A stretch of DNA of 60,000 nt from Cristatella mucedo (lineage: Eukaryota; Bryozoa; Phylactolaemata; Cristatellidae), in assembly GCA_009760855.2 (NCBI GenBank), contig WPIO01000062.1, positions 1,400,001 to 1,460,000 on the forward strand, in the 5' to 3' direction. Positions within the stretch are counted from its first letter, which is position 1. Each line of letters starts with the position of its first letter. The notes under the pieces are model-generated. The model did not search any database. It saw nothing but the letters and a program-made list of their open reading frames with translations, and was not told the origin of the DNA. This document shows, piece by piece, positions 1 through 12,500 of this stretch. Position numbers and translations under genes: made by a program.

Positions 1-326
1 ACATTTGCATGGTTCCAGCAGAGAACTAAACCTCTTTCACTTTACATGAGCTGTAAAGGAACATTACTAGCCTGCTTCCCAAGCCAATTTTTTTTAGGCT
101 GCTTCCCATGCCTCGTGTCCGTGGAGTCAATGTGGACAGGATACAAGGGTGGGCAGTTCAGCAAGGGGCTGGGACCAGTGACTGCTTGCTGGCTGCTGCC
201 CGATATGCTGCCCCTAGGCTCTAGCATGGAAACAGCACTCAGCTCCCTGGTGCAGGGCTGCTACTACAGTGAGATAAGCAGTGATCTTGCCCTGCTGCGC
301 TGCTGAAATGCTTTGCTCCAGCTCTT

Positions 327-708
327 CTCTCCTGTTCCTGCTGCTGCTCCTGTTCCTGCTGCTGCTCCTGTTCCTGCTGCTGCTCCTGTTCCTGCTGCTG
401 CTCCTGCTCCTGCTCCTGCTGCTGCTCCTGTTCCTGCTGCTGCTCCTGCTCCTGTTCCTGCTGCTGCTCCTGTTCCTGCTGCTGCTCCTGCTCCTGCTCC
501 TGCTGCTGCTCCTGTTTCTGCTGCTGCTGCTGCTGCTGCTCCTGCTCCTGCTGCTGCTGCTGCTCCTGCTCCTGCTCCTGTTCCTGCTGCTGCTCCTGTT
601 CCTGCTCCTGCTCCTGCTCCTGCTGCTGCTCCTGTTTCTGCTGCTGCTGCTGCTCCTGCTCCTGCTGCTGCTCCTGTTCCTGCTGTTGCTGCTGCTCCTG
701 CTCCTGCA
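327..708. repeat. CTG/CTCCTG compound repeat
   Basis: About 380 bp made almost only of CTG, CTC and TTC triplets in a higher-order pattern (a CTG triplet block, then CTC CTG or TTC CTG). Several frames on both strands stay open through it, giving poly-Leu/Phe and Ala-Pro on + and Gln-Glu or Ala-Gly on -. No splice site or start argues for coding. I read it as a triplet microsatellite. Confidence 0.85.
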
Positions 709-1895
709 TTAGTTGTAATTTTTGTATGACAGTATCTCAGACCTTGGCTGGCTAGCAGCCGATATAACTGAAGCCCTGCTGCAGGCAGCAACCAGTGAGT
801 GGCCTCTTGAGGACACTCTCCCAGGCCTGCCGGGGAAGGGTAGTGCCTCAAGTCATGAACTCCCTGAGCATGTAAGCCGAGCTGACCTAGCCGGTCGACT
901 GGGTCTGAATAAATAATTGCTGATCTTACAGGCTTAGTCTTGTCTAATAGATATTCTGCCTAAATAAGCCCAGATCTTTGACATCATTACTGCGTTCATT
1001 CACTGTGGGGCATATGATATTTGGCTGAATGCACCCATGCATGTGTGTGTGTGCGTGTGCGCGCGCGTGCGCGCGCGAGTGTGTGCGTGGGTGGGTGGGT
1101 GCGTGCGGGCGTGCGAGTGCTCTCGAAAGCACACATACAGCTAATAGCACATCTTACCACTTGTACATGTGTACACGTAGTGATAGATAGCGATTCACTA
1201 TCTAACGTTCGGGTTGAGCGTAGGGTCGAGGCTGTAAAACCGAGGCAGCTGTGTAGCAGGGAAGGCTCACAGGGACGAGTACCACCTGTTCTTAGCTGTA
1301 GCCCCTAATCGGCACTGCACGTGCCAATGGTTGATCCTGGTATTCCTTTGGGTGGGCACAGAAGCTCTCACGCGACTACCAAATGTCGTCCGGCTGGTGA
1401 CTTTTGGTGTGCAGAGGTGCTAGAGTAGCTGGCACGTGATGCATTCCACTTAACAGTTGTAAAAAAAATTGCAAACAGCTGCAGCCGCCGACATTCTGAC
1501 CCGGGTGCTGCCAGCTCTACACTGTCTGTTCTGCCTAGCCCGTGGTGGTGCACTGGTGGCCACCGCTACCGCCAGCCCTCTACAAACCTGCTGTCGCTAC
1601 AGCAGTGCAGTGCAGTGCAGCACCCGATGCCACGTGAGTAAAGTGCCTAATTATGTGGGCTATGTTTTGTGGAACATGCCAACCTGTGCACATACTGTGC
1701 TGTCGTCCCAAGTAGGCCACTGCAGCCGGGTCGTGAGGTCTGGAATCTATGTTTCTGTGATGGGCTAGGGATAGACCAATGGCTAGTATGGTGTCGTGGC
1801 AAGGTGGGGGGGGGGGTAAGAGATTCGTCCTTGGCCAGAAGCAATGCTTCAACAGCTTCCGTGGCTGGATAGGGTTCGGCTGCTGGCCTACTCAC
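709..1895. other. Non-coding sequence with a Z-DNA-prone tract
   Basis: No supported exon. At 1036-1112 there is an alternating purine-pyrimidine run (GT, GC, GTGC, GGTG) of the kind that can adopt Z-DNA. A short G run lies near 1806-1817. Short open frames on both strands lack paired splice signals. Confidence 0.5.
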
Positions 1896-1986
1896 CCAGC
1901 CGTGAAATGATGTGCACCGGGCGTTTGGGGTTGGTAATGGTGGCAGGGTCACCTGCCACGCAAGCCTCCCGGTCTCTGTGATCCTG
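1896..1986 (-). CDS. Internal exon, hypothetical gene M1
   Basis: A 91-nt open stretch on the minus strand, preceded by a pyrimidine-rich tract and CAG, and followed by the donor GTGAGT. The frame is 0 in and 1 out. It encodes about 30 residues beginning QDHRDREACVAGD and ending NPKRPVHIISRL, of varied, globular-looking composition with no stop. The acceptor is a tandem CAGCAG (NAGNAG), which could give two isoforms differing by the first Gln. Its incoming phase matches the exits of the two M1 candidates at 9898-9926 and 10781-10926, but exons in between may be missing. I do not recognise the family. The alternative is a chance open frame between two good splice sites. Confidence 0.4.
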
Positions 1987-2250
1987 CTGCCAGCAGGAGT
2001 AGCAAAGAATAGAGCGACTCGAGTGTGGGCAACGTTCAGCATTCGAGCAAGGCCGGCTACTGGTCACGTTGGCTACGGTTGGCTGCACTTCTCTCCCCAA
2101 GCTGCTGTCAGTGGCTCATCGGACTTTGGTCTGAACCGAGAGACCGATAAAGAGTTTGATTTTTATTTTATAGGAAGGGTCACTTTGTTAATCATGATAG
2201 GTCGCCTTCCAACCTACTAGTCAGCTATAAGCAAGTTGGCTGTATAGTAA

Positions 2251-3711
<1,461 letters not shown>

Positions 3712-3793
3712 CTTTATCTATGTAGCAAATGTAGAGCAGCCAGAGAAAGATTGAGTTCTCTGAGGGCGCTTTATCAAGTCTATTATTATTATG
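3712..3793 (+). mobile_element. LINE-A solo 3' tail
   Basis: Matches the terminal LINE-A segment seen at 28205-28290: AGCAAATGTA, then AGAAAGATTGAGTTCTCTGA, GGGCGCTTTATCAAG and a TTA run. Only the last 80 bp or so is present, so this is an extreme 5' truncation or a tail-only element. Confidence 0.85.
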
Positions 3794-3804
3794 CTGAAAA
3801 AATA

Positions 3805-4273
3805 TCGTGAGGTCCCATGTTATGAACGCCTTGGATTACGAACAATCCTGGCTACAAACACTCGGATTTGGAAAAATGTGTCAAGTTACAAACCGGTTAT
3901 GGGTTGCAAACCGAATCCAATGGGCTTGTAAGAGCTTCACAAATATTCAAACGGAATAGTCTTTGAATAGATCAGCTGTCAAAGGTGTCCAAAAAAGCAC
4001 TAAAAGGCTAAATAATTGATACCAATTCACTGAGCTCTAAATTGAGCCTCGAAGGTGCTTGCTGGCAATGTGCCATTACATCACAAGGGTCGGATTTGGG
4101 TATGCTAGAACCTGTGCTTTAATCATTTATGGAATAATGTTTTGCCAGGGCTCGGAAATGAATTAACATTTTTCCTATAGTATCCTTTGGGAAATCATAA
4201 TCTGGGTTAAAAACGACCTGGTTACGAACCCAGTCCGGGAACAGATTAGGTTTGTAACGCGGAATGCCACTGC
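3805..4273. mobile_element. Tigger-like non-autonomous DNA transposon remnant
   Basis: Both ends carry the motif series GTTACGAAC / GGATTACGAAC and GGGAACAGATTAGG in inverted orientation. The right end read on the minus strand starts CAGTGGCATTCCGCGTTAC, then TTCGTAACC. The left end has the similar GAGGTCCCATGTTATGAAC, then GGATTACGAAC. This layout (CAGTGGT-CCTCG-like termini, repeated 'TTACGAAC' words, internal TTCCTATAG) is familiar from pogo/Tigger-type elements. No transposase is visible. The exact ends and the TA target site are uncertain. Confidence 0.5.
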
Positions 4274-5175
4274 AATTAGTTATCCATTCACTTTCGGCTG
4301 TTGGTTGAATTTTCAGTGGCCAGTTCTGCTTCCACGAAGCCCTCTCGGCCTCCCCATAATGGTTTTAGCATAACCTTGCTGACCTTTGCATGAGGTGCAT
4401 GATTTAGCAGTGAACACAGTCTCTCGTTTTCGACCATAGCTGAGTATGGCACCTAATACAAGTAATAACGTAGAGATTCATTCGGGCATTACACCGAGAT
4501 CCATTTAACGCCAAGGGTTCGAGCCCCATGTTGAGAGCAAGAGAACGTTGTCTCGATAGCTCAATCGGTAGTTTCAGCTGTGACTCCAAAAGTCAGAAGG
4601 TGCAAGATTGTTTCCTCTCGATGCAGACTTTCTCTGCTCTCTACCCCACTGGCAAGGCCTTCAGTCGTTCTGTATTTCCAAATTATTGCAAATACTTGGA
4701 AAGATACCCGGGAGTATCTAGCATTGCGTACATTTTGTCGAGTTTTGGCACTTGCATGGTTTCATGTATGTCATTTCAAGTCTCCTGATCGAGCAAGCGT
4801 GTTGACTAGTGTTGCCACCACTGCACGAGGCATTCCTTTGTCGCTCATTGCAAGCAGGAGTGATAGCCTAGCCACCAAGGCCCTACTGCCACTAATATAA
4901 ATGAGGCTTTTGAATCAGGCGCCTTCTATTTTTTCTTACTATTCCGCTGTACTAAGTATCCAGTTCGTATCTAGTTTGATGCCCGGGCGATGCCTGGGCC
5001 GGGCCAGTCTGTTTCCAAGACTGGACACTGTAATGTACTTTCGACCGAGCATTAGGCTGGGCAGATAACCGCTTTAAGAGAGGGGACAGTGTCGAGCTTG
5101 TCTAGCGTGTCTTGCAGCGGCTTTCTGACTGTGATATTTTAGAGTCCAGAAAGTTTTTTCTATGTGCTCTTTGCC
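4274..5175. other. Non-coding; possible tRNA-like fragment near 4510-4610
   Basis: No exon is supported. At about 4515-4610 there is GGTTCGAGCCCC, then GTCTCGATAGCTCAATCGGT, resembling a B box followed by an A-box-like start. The order is wrong for a single tRNA, so this could be two degraded tRNA-derived SINE pieces. Confidence 0.3.
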
Positions 5176-5220
5176 TGCCTATGGGCTTACCCATGTATGG
5201 CATGGGCAAGCCCATAGGCA
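5176..5220. repeat. Near-perfect inverted repeat (20-bp stem)
   Basis: The left arm TGCCTATGGGCTTACCCATG at 5176-5195 pairs with 5201-5220 with a single T/C difference (a G-U pair in RNA) and a 5-nt loop. See findings. Confidence 0.9.
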
Positions 5221-6383
5221 AAAAAGAAAAGATTCAACGCATTCAGCTACCTCGTCTAGAGAAGAGCAGTAAACGGACCGTTGCAGCTTTCGTCTTGCTG
5301 CAGGAGGCAATAGAGGATTGCCTGTTGCAGATCGATTCTTCTATCTGGGTCGCTAATTGGGAGCACCTTACAACCGGAGCAAGAGCCAGTGGTGGTATAT
5401 AACCTTAATCCTCTGCAGTGGCACTAGGAGTAGCAGAAGGTTGCTGTTATTGTTGCTGTTCTCATTTGCTAGCCAGCTCGGTTTGCCCATCGGTATGCTC
5501 TTTTGCTTAAGAGTGATAATGCTAATGGCCAAGCTAGCCATCTCTGTTCGTGGTAGCTAAGCACAGCAGGAGTGGCAGGTGGAGGGTCAATCGTGCCCCC
5601 ATACGGCATAGCAAATAGTGGCCCAGTGGTTGGAACAGCATCGTAACTGAAGGGGGGCAGGGGGCATATGTCCCCGGGCTCTGGATCAGGGGGCGCCAAA
5701 ATTGACCGCTAATACTTTGGATTTCTTTTTACATTACATTTAGCAAATGGGGTGCCATCTGTACAGTTCGTCCCCGGACACTCAATATCCAAGGAATGCC
5801 ACTAGGTTGGAACCCTAGCCCCCAGCCCTGCATTTGGGACCTTGAATATGCAGTGGTTGCTGTAGGGTTTGACCTATCGTTTGGAGCGTTCGGCGCAGTT
5901 GTGAGCCATTGCTGCAGCAGCAGCAGCGTCTCCTGAGCCGAAGCATTGCTTTGCAGTTTGTATTCGGTCGGCATCGTTGGTTGGCCGCCGCAGGCTGCTG
6001 CTGCCGCCACTGCTGCTACCATCTGCTGTGCTGCTCTAGCAGCTGCTCCTGCTGTGCATGGTCACTCAATGGCGTCGGCAACAGCATTAACGCACGGTGG
6101 CGTTTCAGCAGTGCCCTCAGCCTTGCAGGCAACGTAAGTGACTGGACGATTGGCTTTGGGTGCATTAGGCGTTACCGTAGAGGTGCATCTCGGCATTGTA
6201 CCGGCAAGCCTGGTTTGGGATTCCAGCAATGATGAGCCGTCAGCATGTATGCCTAGGTCGCAACTGTGTTTGATCACTGCTCATCGGTATTTGATTGCCT
6301 CCCCCAACTGTGCTTGATTTAACTGAAGATCGGCAACCATCGATGTGATCCGGCCACTTTGCTGACAAGGGCTTTCTTTTTGT
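5221..6383. other. Unassigned region, weak coding hints on the minus strand
   Basis: An open minus-strand frame at 5729-6060 encodes a stretch with poly-Ala followed by non-repetitive sequence (SAQETLLLLQQWLTTAP). A plus-strand donor GTAAGTGAC lies at 6132. Neither has a convincing partner splice site, so no exon is called. Confidence 0.25.
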
Positions 6384-6404
6384 CTTGCTCTCTTTCTCTC
6401 TCTT

Positions 6405-6470
<66 letters not shown>
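6384..6470. repeat. (CT)n microsatellite
   Basis: About 87 bp of CT on +, with TTTCTC and TTGCTC interruptions at the left edge. Confidence 0.97.
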
Positions 6471-6473
<3 letters not shown>

Positions 6474-7608
6474 TCCATCGCTTCGCATACTTACGATACT
6501 CGCATTGCATGGTACACAGACAACATGCATGCGACTGTAATTTCAAATAAGCGATTCTCATGAATACATGGTCAGTGTTCCTGTGATACCAGAATTAGCT
6601 GTTCCAAAGTACCTAGTTATTAGCTGCCAGGATACTGTTGCATTTACTATAGCTATGTCAGACGTCTGTTGTGTATGCATTCTTCGATTTTGAAGGACAT
6701 AAAAAAGTAGTATCTCAGTTTAAACAACGGGCTTACAAGCTTGGTTTATCACACGAATGCTAGGGAAATTTTGAATTTTTGTAATGCTTAATAAAAAGTA
6801 ATCCAGTCGGTTGAGGTGAAGCAAAGAGGTGACGACTCGGTTGTAGTTGTGCAGGACAAGGCATGCTATCATTCAAGGTGCCCAGTGACAAGTCTCACGT
6901 TCTCTGCCCATGCTGGGCCTTTTACGAACAGCAGCACACTCGACGATGCAGGTCGTGTTCTATTCCTGCTGCAGGCAATCATCAATTACCCATGCGGGAT
7001 CGTTGCTGATGCCTGCTTGCTGCTATATAAGTGTGGCTGTTGAAGCAGCTGCCTGTCATCTTGCTTTACTTTTGTTGGGGTAATCGGATAGCCGTGTTCC
7101 AGTTCCATTCTATTGATTCTATCAATATTTGCATAGACTGCAGCAGCAATATTCACAGGTCAAATAGTTGATCTGTAATGATACACAATGCAGCGAGCAG
7201 GTGCTCCGCAGAGTGCCTTTATCAATCATTGTCATATGCCGCGATCGGGTGTCCCCAGATTGATCTTGAATATCTTTGGGTATATGTTACATTAGCCTTT
7301 TGCCTCAATACGTGACGTTGCAGTCAGTGTTGCCGGATAGCGTTTTTCGAAAAAAGCCTTCCTAGTGCACTCTTTATTCTGAGGGCCATGAGATGGCCCT
7401 CAGCTAGTCCATCCTTCGTTGACCCACCATCTAACGACTTGTCTAACTTGCTGTGCTTGCTTGCTCAATCTCGCCTTGCAGTATCGAGCCACGATGCTGT
7501 AGCACCAATGAAGTCACTGTGCAGAGCAGAGGTCTTATGGTTCTTCACCAAAAACTGCTCTAGGGAAACATACAAGGGCAGAGAAGTCGGTTGCTCGCGA
7601 ATGCCTCT
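6471..7608. other. Non-coding sequence
   Basis: No supported exon. A donor-like GTAAGTATG on the minus strand near 6490 is preceded by a 40-nt open stretch after TTACAG, but the flanking pyrimidine tract is weak. Confidence 0.3.
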
Positions 7609-7645
7609 GCCGGTCCAAACTGCTCATCGGGCAGTTTGGACCGGC
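7609..7645. repeat. Perfect 15-bp inverted repeat
   Basis: GCCGGTCCAAACTGC at 7609-7623 is followed by the 7-nt loop TCATCGG and its exact reverse complement at 7631-7645. Confidence 0.95.
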
Positions 7646-8454
7646 GGCCATCTATGATTCACGGCAACTCGGCGCCAAAGGAAGTTGTTGCATGCAAGCG
7701 ATGGGTGGCCAGTGCGGGAATGTGGAGGTATGCCAGTGGTTTGACAAATACTCTTTGCAAACCTAGCAGCATTGTTATTGACTGTGCACTACTCTCTCTC
7801 AGTCAAGGTTGGCTGAAGGGAAACATTGTCAAGCCACTCAGCCTGGCCATTAGGTATAAAGCTGTTCTGTGGAAGTCGAGCAGCCTGGGCTGTGTGAAGG
7901 GCTTCACCCGTCAGAGGGAGGAGTGTGAAACCCTGCCCTGCCTTTCCCTTCCCAATGATCCCTCACGCCAGGTAGTTGTCGATGTGGCATCTCGGCGACT
8001 CCCAGCGCATTGCCACCTGCCAAGCTTGTCCTCTGCTCAAGCGTATTTCCTTCGGCAGCCGTGGAAGGAACTAGAAGGAAAGGCATGGAGCGAAGCAGCC
8101 TGCCTCCAAGGGTAAACTGCCACTGCTGGTCGGCCAGCCATCAGCTGCAGACCGAGGCAAGCTGGGTTGCGGCTGCAAAGAAGCAGAATTTGCTGGAGCT
8201 GCTACAGCACTAGCTAGCGCCTGTTTGTGGCCTGGTCGCCCAGGTGGCCTTGTTGCTGTGCAAACAGGCAGCCCCAGCCAACTGTAGTATACTAGTGGCT
8301 TATTACTGCCGATAGGTCTTGCTGACTTGCAGCATTAGAACCAGCTGACTGGGTGTAACTCTGCAGACAGTGCTGGAGACATGTGGCAGAGGTGTTCTCT
8401 GGCGAGGGGGTGCAGCCGAGCGCTTAGTTCGACATGGCATTCGTGTTTTCTCAG
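7646..8454. other. Unassigned sequence with a 174-codon open frame
   Basis: A long plus-strand open frame runs 7591-8115 through the hairpin. Composition is mixed, there are no flanking splice sites, and no family is recognised. It may be chance in GC-rich DNA or part of an unrecognised exon. Confidence 0.2.
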
Positions 8455-8670
8455 TCTCCACCAAATGTCCTTGCACTGAGCTTTGAGGAGCCCTCACGGG
8501 ATGGGGACGAAAACTCTTCTACCATCACTGCAGACCTGGAGGTTCAGGCAACACGTGCAGCTGGTCTGCCGGAAGCCCAGCTGCACGTCCATCAAACGAT
8601 CGCATGGAGATCTGCACCTGCCGGCCCAAAGTATGCCACTATTCCACGCAGTGATGTCATTGGTCTGTAG
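8455..8670 (+). CDS. Candidate exon, unknown protein
   Basis: A TTTTCTCAG acceptor-like site at 8446-8454 is followed by 71 open codons to a TAG. The product starts SPPNVLALSFEEPSRDGDEN and is acidic then mixed, with no repeats. An in-frame ATG at 8434 (MAFVFSQ) offers an unspliced start instead. No downstream donor is seen, so it would be a last exon or a single small gene. No homology is recognised. It lies 2.8 kb upstream of P1 on the same strand. Open length alone is weak evidence at this GC content. Confidence 0.2.
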   Translation, partial: SPPNVLALSFEEPSRDGDENSSTITADLEVQATRAAGLPEAQLHVHQTIAWRSAPAGPKYATIPRSDVIGL

Positions 8671-9897
8671 CAATTGGCCAGAATGTGCCATTTTTCTAAT
8701 GGGCTCTGACCTTTGGCAATTGGTTGTCCCCACAGTCAGTAGGCTAAGCCGATGACCATTTCGGTCCTTACTGAGAGGGGCTACGACTGATCTCTCAGCC
8801 GAGGTTGAGCTGGCGGCCCACACTTGATACTTCTTTACTTGTCTGCACTATGGATACTGACTTGATATGCTAAGGTATGAGCACTCATCGTTGCTATCGT
8901 GTTTCTGCTACCGTCTCGGCAAACCTGCATGCGTTGTTGCAGCACTGACAAGTAACTAGCCGTGGTATGAGGTTAAGGCATCACCGGTGTGACTAGCACA
9001 ATTTACAAACGCTTTATTTTCGGCCTGCTTCTGACCAGACGTGAAAGCCGCACACTACGTTCGTAACAACTAGCTTCATGCACTCCTCTTTCCTGTAGGC
9101 TGCTATTTTCTTCTTGTACCCCATCCGGTCTTGGCTGTGGGTACTTCTCCCTGCTGCTGCAATGGTTATTCTTACAAAAGAAAGCACTTCCGAATTGCCT
9201 CTTGCATTTGATCTTTTCTAGCGATTCCTTTTTGCTTTTTTATGATTGGCTGGTTTTTAAAGGTAAAGGTTAAACGTCCGCAGGGCTTCAGGTCCGTGTG
9301 GAATTCTTGGCTATGCCTCAGTTTTATGCCTCACAATTCACGGAGCCACGCGTTGACGAAGCTCTTGGAAAACCATTTGCACTTGTAGACGGTCAAGCCC
9401 TTTTAATATCTTCTCGGGGATCAAGCTTCTGCTAAGTACACATTACCTCATGAATGAAGGCAATGTAATGAGTCATAGTAACTTGGGTGAGTCGTTATGA
9501 ATGAGAGGATGAGTCTCTTATTCGGCAATCGAGAAATACCGTGTTAAATTCTCGGTCTGTCTCAATAAAGGCTTTGTGATTAAGCCCCATTGTAGTCAGC
9601 GTTTGGGTTGTGCGATAGATACCAGCACCGACCTCGAAGGGTGCATGCCTGCTGTGCGTTTCGTCCGTGGGTGCCTGCTGGCACGTAGGTAACGAGTGCT
9701 AGAGCATGCTGGTGGGGTGCTTCTGCTGATTAGGGTCGGCTTGTTCCAGGTGTACAGCTTTGGTCGCCTACAATCAAGTGCAATAGTATTACTTGCCGTC
9801 TGCTCGTGCTCTTGGCCGAGTATGGGCAGAGTAGAAGCTGTGAGTGCTAGGTTTCCTACACTTGGTCAGTAGGAAAAAATGAAAGAGCTGCACTTAC
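8671..9897. other. Non-coding sequence
   Basis: No supported gene, repeat or transposon. AT/GC content is ordinary. Confidence 0.3.
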
Positions 9898-9926
9898 GAC
9901 AGTTGCCTTTCGTGCAGTTCGTACCT
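9898..9926 (-). CDS. Candidate 29-nt microexon, gene M1
   Basis: On the minus strand TTCTAAACAG (a branch-like CTAAA next to the acceptor) is followed by 29 nt and then GTAAGTGC. In frame it reads 2 nt, then VRTARKATV. Incoming phase 1 fits exon 10781-10926 and outgoing phase 0 fits exon 1896-1986. Caution: on the plus strand the same place shows an acceptor (CTTTCGTGCAG) and donor (GTGAGTATT) around 19 nt, so strand assignment is open and chance is a real possibility. Confidence 0.2.
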
Positions 9927-10780
9927 CTGTTTAGAAGTGAGTATTTGCATTTATGGTTGTGCTGCAGCCGCTTTGGAAAGTAAGGTGATTGATTTTGGCA
10001 GTGTGCGACTGCCACCTTCTTTCGTGCTACGCTTGCTCTTGATTATTTCGGCTTTTCTGTATGGCAAAATTTCTGTTATCTAAAGTACACACTGGGGAGG
10101 GGTATAGCAAGCATAGTTTCCAGACAGGCATTTGTGTCTACCAGCAGCAGGATGCTGGTATAATGCAACCAGGCAAGTAAAGGTACTAGGGCTGGCAATT
10201 ACACATCACCTGATTGATATTTGCTTCGATGCCTGCGGCCCTGGTGGAGGCAACCTTTCCAGTGCCGTCTATCGAAGGATGTGATCGATTTCACTGTCCC
10301 TTGAGCCATACTATTCATTACACACAATCCCAATTGCCATATCGAGAGGTGAAGACAATCGGCACCTCAGGACTTGTTGAGACTCATGGAATTGGAATTT
10401 CATATGTATACTCGAATGTGTGCACGTATGTGTATGAGGTTGAGTTTTTTATGCATGCGTGCATGCTCGTGCTCGTGCTCGTGCTCGTGACTTCATGCTC
10501 CCACATTGTGCCTATTTGCTTGCCCAAGCCAATGCCACGTGACTAATAAAAATGTCTTCCTTTTTGGCTGACCATTTGAGGTCACCATTGAGCTAAAACC
10601 CACTGGCCTTAGGAGTAAGGGTCCTTTGGGTAGGGTGGCAGATGCCAAGCATTTGCCATCTGCATGGCTAGCCCGAATGGCTTGGTTTGGCTGGCCACCA
10701 GAGTGCCACCACCACTCGACCATGCCTACTGTATACCTTGCTCGGGCATAGCCCCAGCTGCTGACTTCCTGGGCTCTCAC
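9927..10780. other. Non-coding sequence
   Basis: No supported feature except a short (GCTCGT)n run near 10466-10488. Open frames here lack splice-site pairs. Confidence 0.3.
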
Positions 10781-10926
10781 CTGTGAGCCCATAGGCCCCA
10801 AGGCATTCTAGCAGACCGGCGGCTGCCAGGCAACAGACCTCTGCCGATCCAGATTTCCATCCAGCACTTAAGTCAGGGCACGAGCTGTAGCTTACTGGAG
10901 GTAGTGCCCCACCGGCGGCACGTGAC
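10781..10926 (-). CDS. Internal exon, hypothetical gene M1
   Basis: The minus strand has a long pyrimidine tract (CCCTTTTGCTCCCTCTCAG), then 146 nt, then the donor GTGAGA after CTCACAG. Only one of three frames is open through the whole exon. It encodes about 48 residues with a basic/Gly start, then PDLSAGWKSGSAEV and a hydrophobic CCLAAAGLLECLGAYGLT segment long enough for a helix. Phase is 2 in (one base), 1 out. The exon is 312 bp from the P1 start codon on the opposite strand, so M1 and P1 would be divergent. The first M1 exon is not identified. Both splice signals are strong; the product is unrecognised. Confidence 0.45.
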
Positions 10927-11238
10927 CTGAGAGGGAGCAAAAGGGGAGGGGGATAGCGCTGAAGCACTGCCTCCTTCAGCCGAGTAGTGCCCTGGCTAGA
11001 GCATGTGAGACTGCACGCAGCCTGCCTGCTGCCAGGCCAGTGAGCAGTGTGTGTAGATGGCTCTTTTTTTCTGTGTGTCTGCCTGTCTGTCTGCCTGGAC
11101 TAGACAGCCCTCCTTCCAGACATTAGACAGCCGGCGGCTGGCTGGCCCTGGGCCTACATGCTGCTTGACCAAGGCTGCTGGCCAGATCAAATCGTTGGCC
11201 CCATGGTTTTTTAGTCTCGTTTGCCTGATCGGCTCAAC

Positions 11239-11358
11239 ATGGGCAATCGTTTGGACACTAGCGATCCGGGAGTAGCATCAGCAGCAGCAGCTCCCACCAA
11301 TGGCATTTCGACAGCAAAGGAACCGGCTTTTGTCGACGGTGGCCTACTTGCAGTTCAG
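11239..11358 (+). CDS. Gene P1, exon 1 (N-terminus, 40 codons)
   Basis: The ATG at 11239 is the first in frame after a TAG at 11212. It opens MGNRLDTSDPG, runs through an Ala stretch and ends GGLLAVQ exactly at CAG|GTAAGG. Phase 0 out matches exon 2. A Gly follows Met, but the sixth residue is Asp, which does not fit the usual N-myristoylation consensus, so lipidation is not claimed. The promoter is not recognisable. The 312 bp to the divergent M1 exon may hold shared control sequence. Start choice rests on the upstream stop and the strong donor. Confidence 0.65.
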
Positions 11359-11364
11359 GTAAGG

Positions 11365-11368
<4 letters not shown>

Positions 11369-11394
<26 letters not shown>
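11369..11394. repeat. (GT)13 microsatellite at a splice donor
   Basis: Pure GT run starting 10 bp inside P1 intron 1. Confidence 0.97.
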
Positions 11395-11395
<1 letters not shown>

Positions 11396-12211
11396 GGAGG
11401 AGGGGAGTGTATGGCAGCTGCTTGAATGAAGCTAGTTTGGTTATGCGACACATCGGCGGCGACCAGTCCCACATTCTATGGCTGCCCGCCGTCCCTTTTC
11501 TGCTTCTGTTAGTATTTTGGTTCAGCCACCACCATACCACACCGTGGACAGCCTGCTGCAGCTTTTTTAGTGGGGGGGGGGGTGTATGTCTAGGCACTTT
11601 GGGTTGCTGCATCATGCTGCTTGTTTCTCCAGCTTTGCCTGTTTGTCCAGTGTGCCTACTTGCTTCCACTATCCCCCCTACACGGAGGAAAGCAATGCCT
11701 AGTCAGCTGAGAGTGTTATGGAGGCATGGCAGCAGTCGCTACTTGTTGCTTGCTTTTGCTCCGCCTGTCAGGAGAAACCTGAATTGGCATTGGCCTCAGA
11801 TGCTCAGCTGCCACTCGTGTTTGATAGCACGGGATCACAAGTCCTATGCTGAAGCCGACCTTGTACACTAGTTAAATCTAAACGGCTGCATAGCTTTTCC
11901 ATGTAGAACTGGCCGGCAAGGATGAAAACCTCGTGCTGTCAACCCAGTTACTGTATCTTTGAGAACCGCATTTAAGACGTGGGGTTGGGTTAAGACTTGC
12001 GACAGGCAAATGAAGCATAACGAATGGGACCCTGCTATCAGCCACAGTATCTCTTAGTATCTCTAGCCAAAATTTGCGTTCGGCGCTGCCTAAGCAGCCA
12101 CCAATGCTCTTTGTGCTTACTCACGTGTACGACTGCAGAGCAGATGTTCCAGTATGAGATGCTATTCACCACACCAAAGCTGCCCTCGACCCACGTGTTA
12201 AAACTAGTGCA

Positions 12212-12500
<289 letters not shown>

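Noticed and set aside
12124-12200. GSFGVV on the minus strand, like a protein-kinase glycine loop
   Set aside because: No other kinase motifs nearby (no VAIK, HRD or DFG), and the frame starts in a TA microsatellite.
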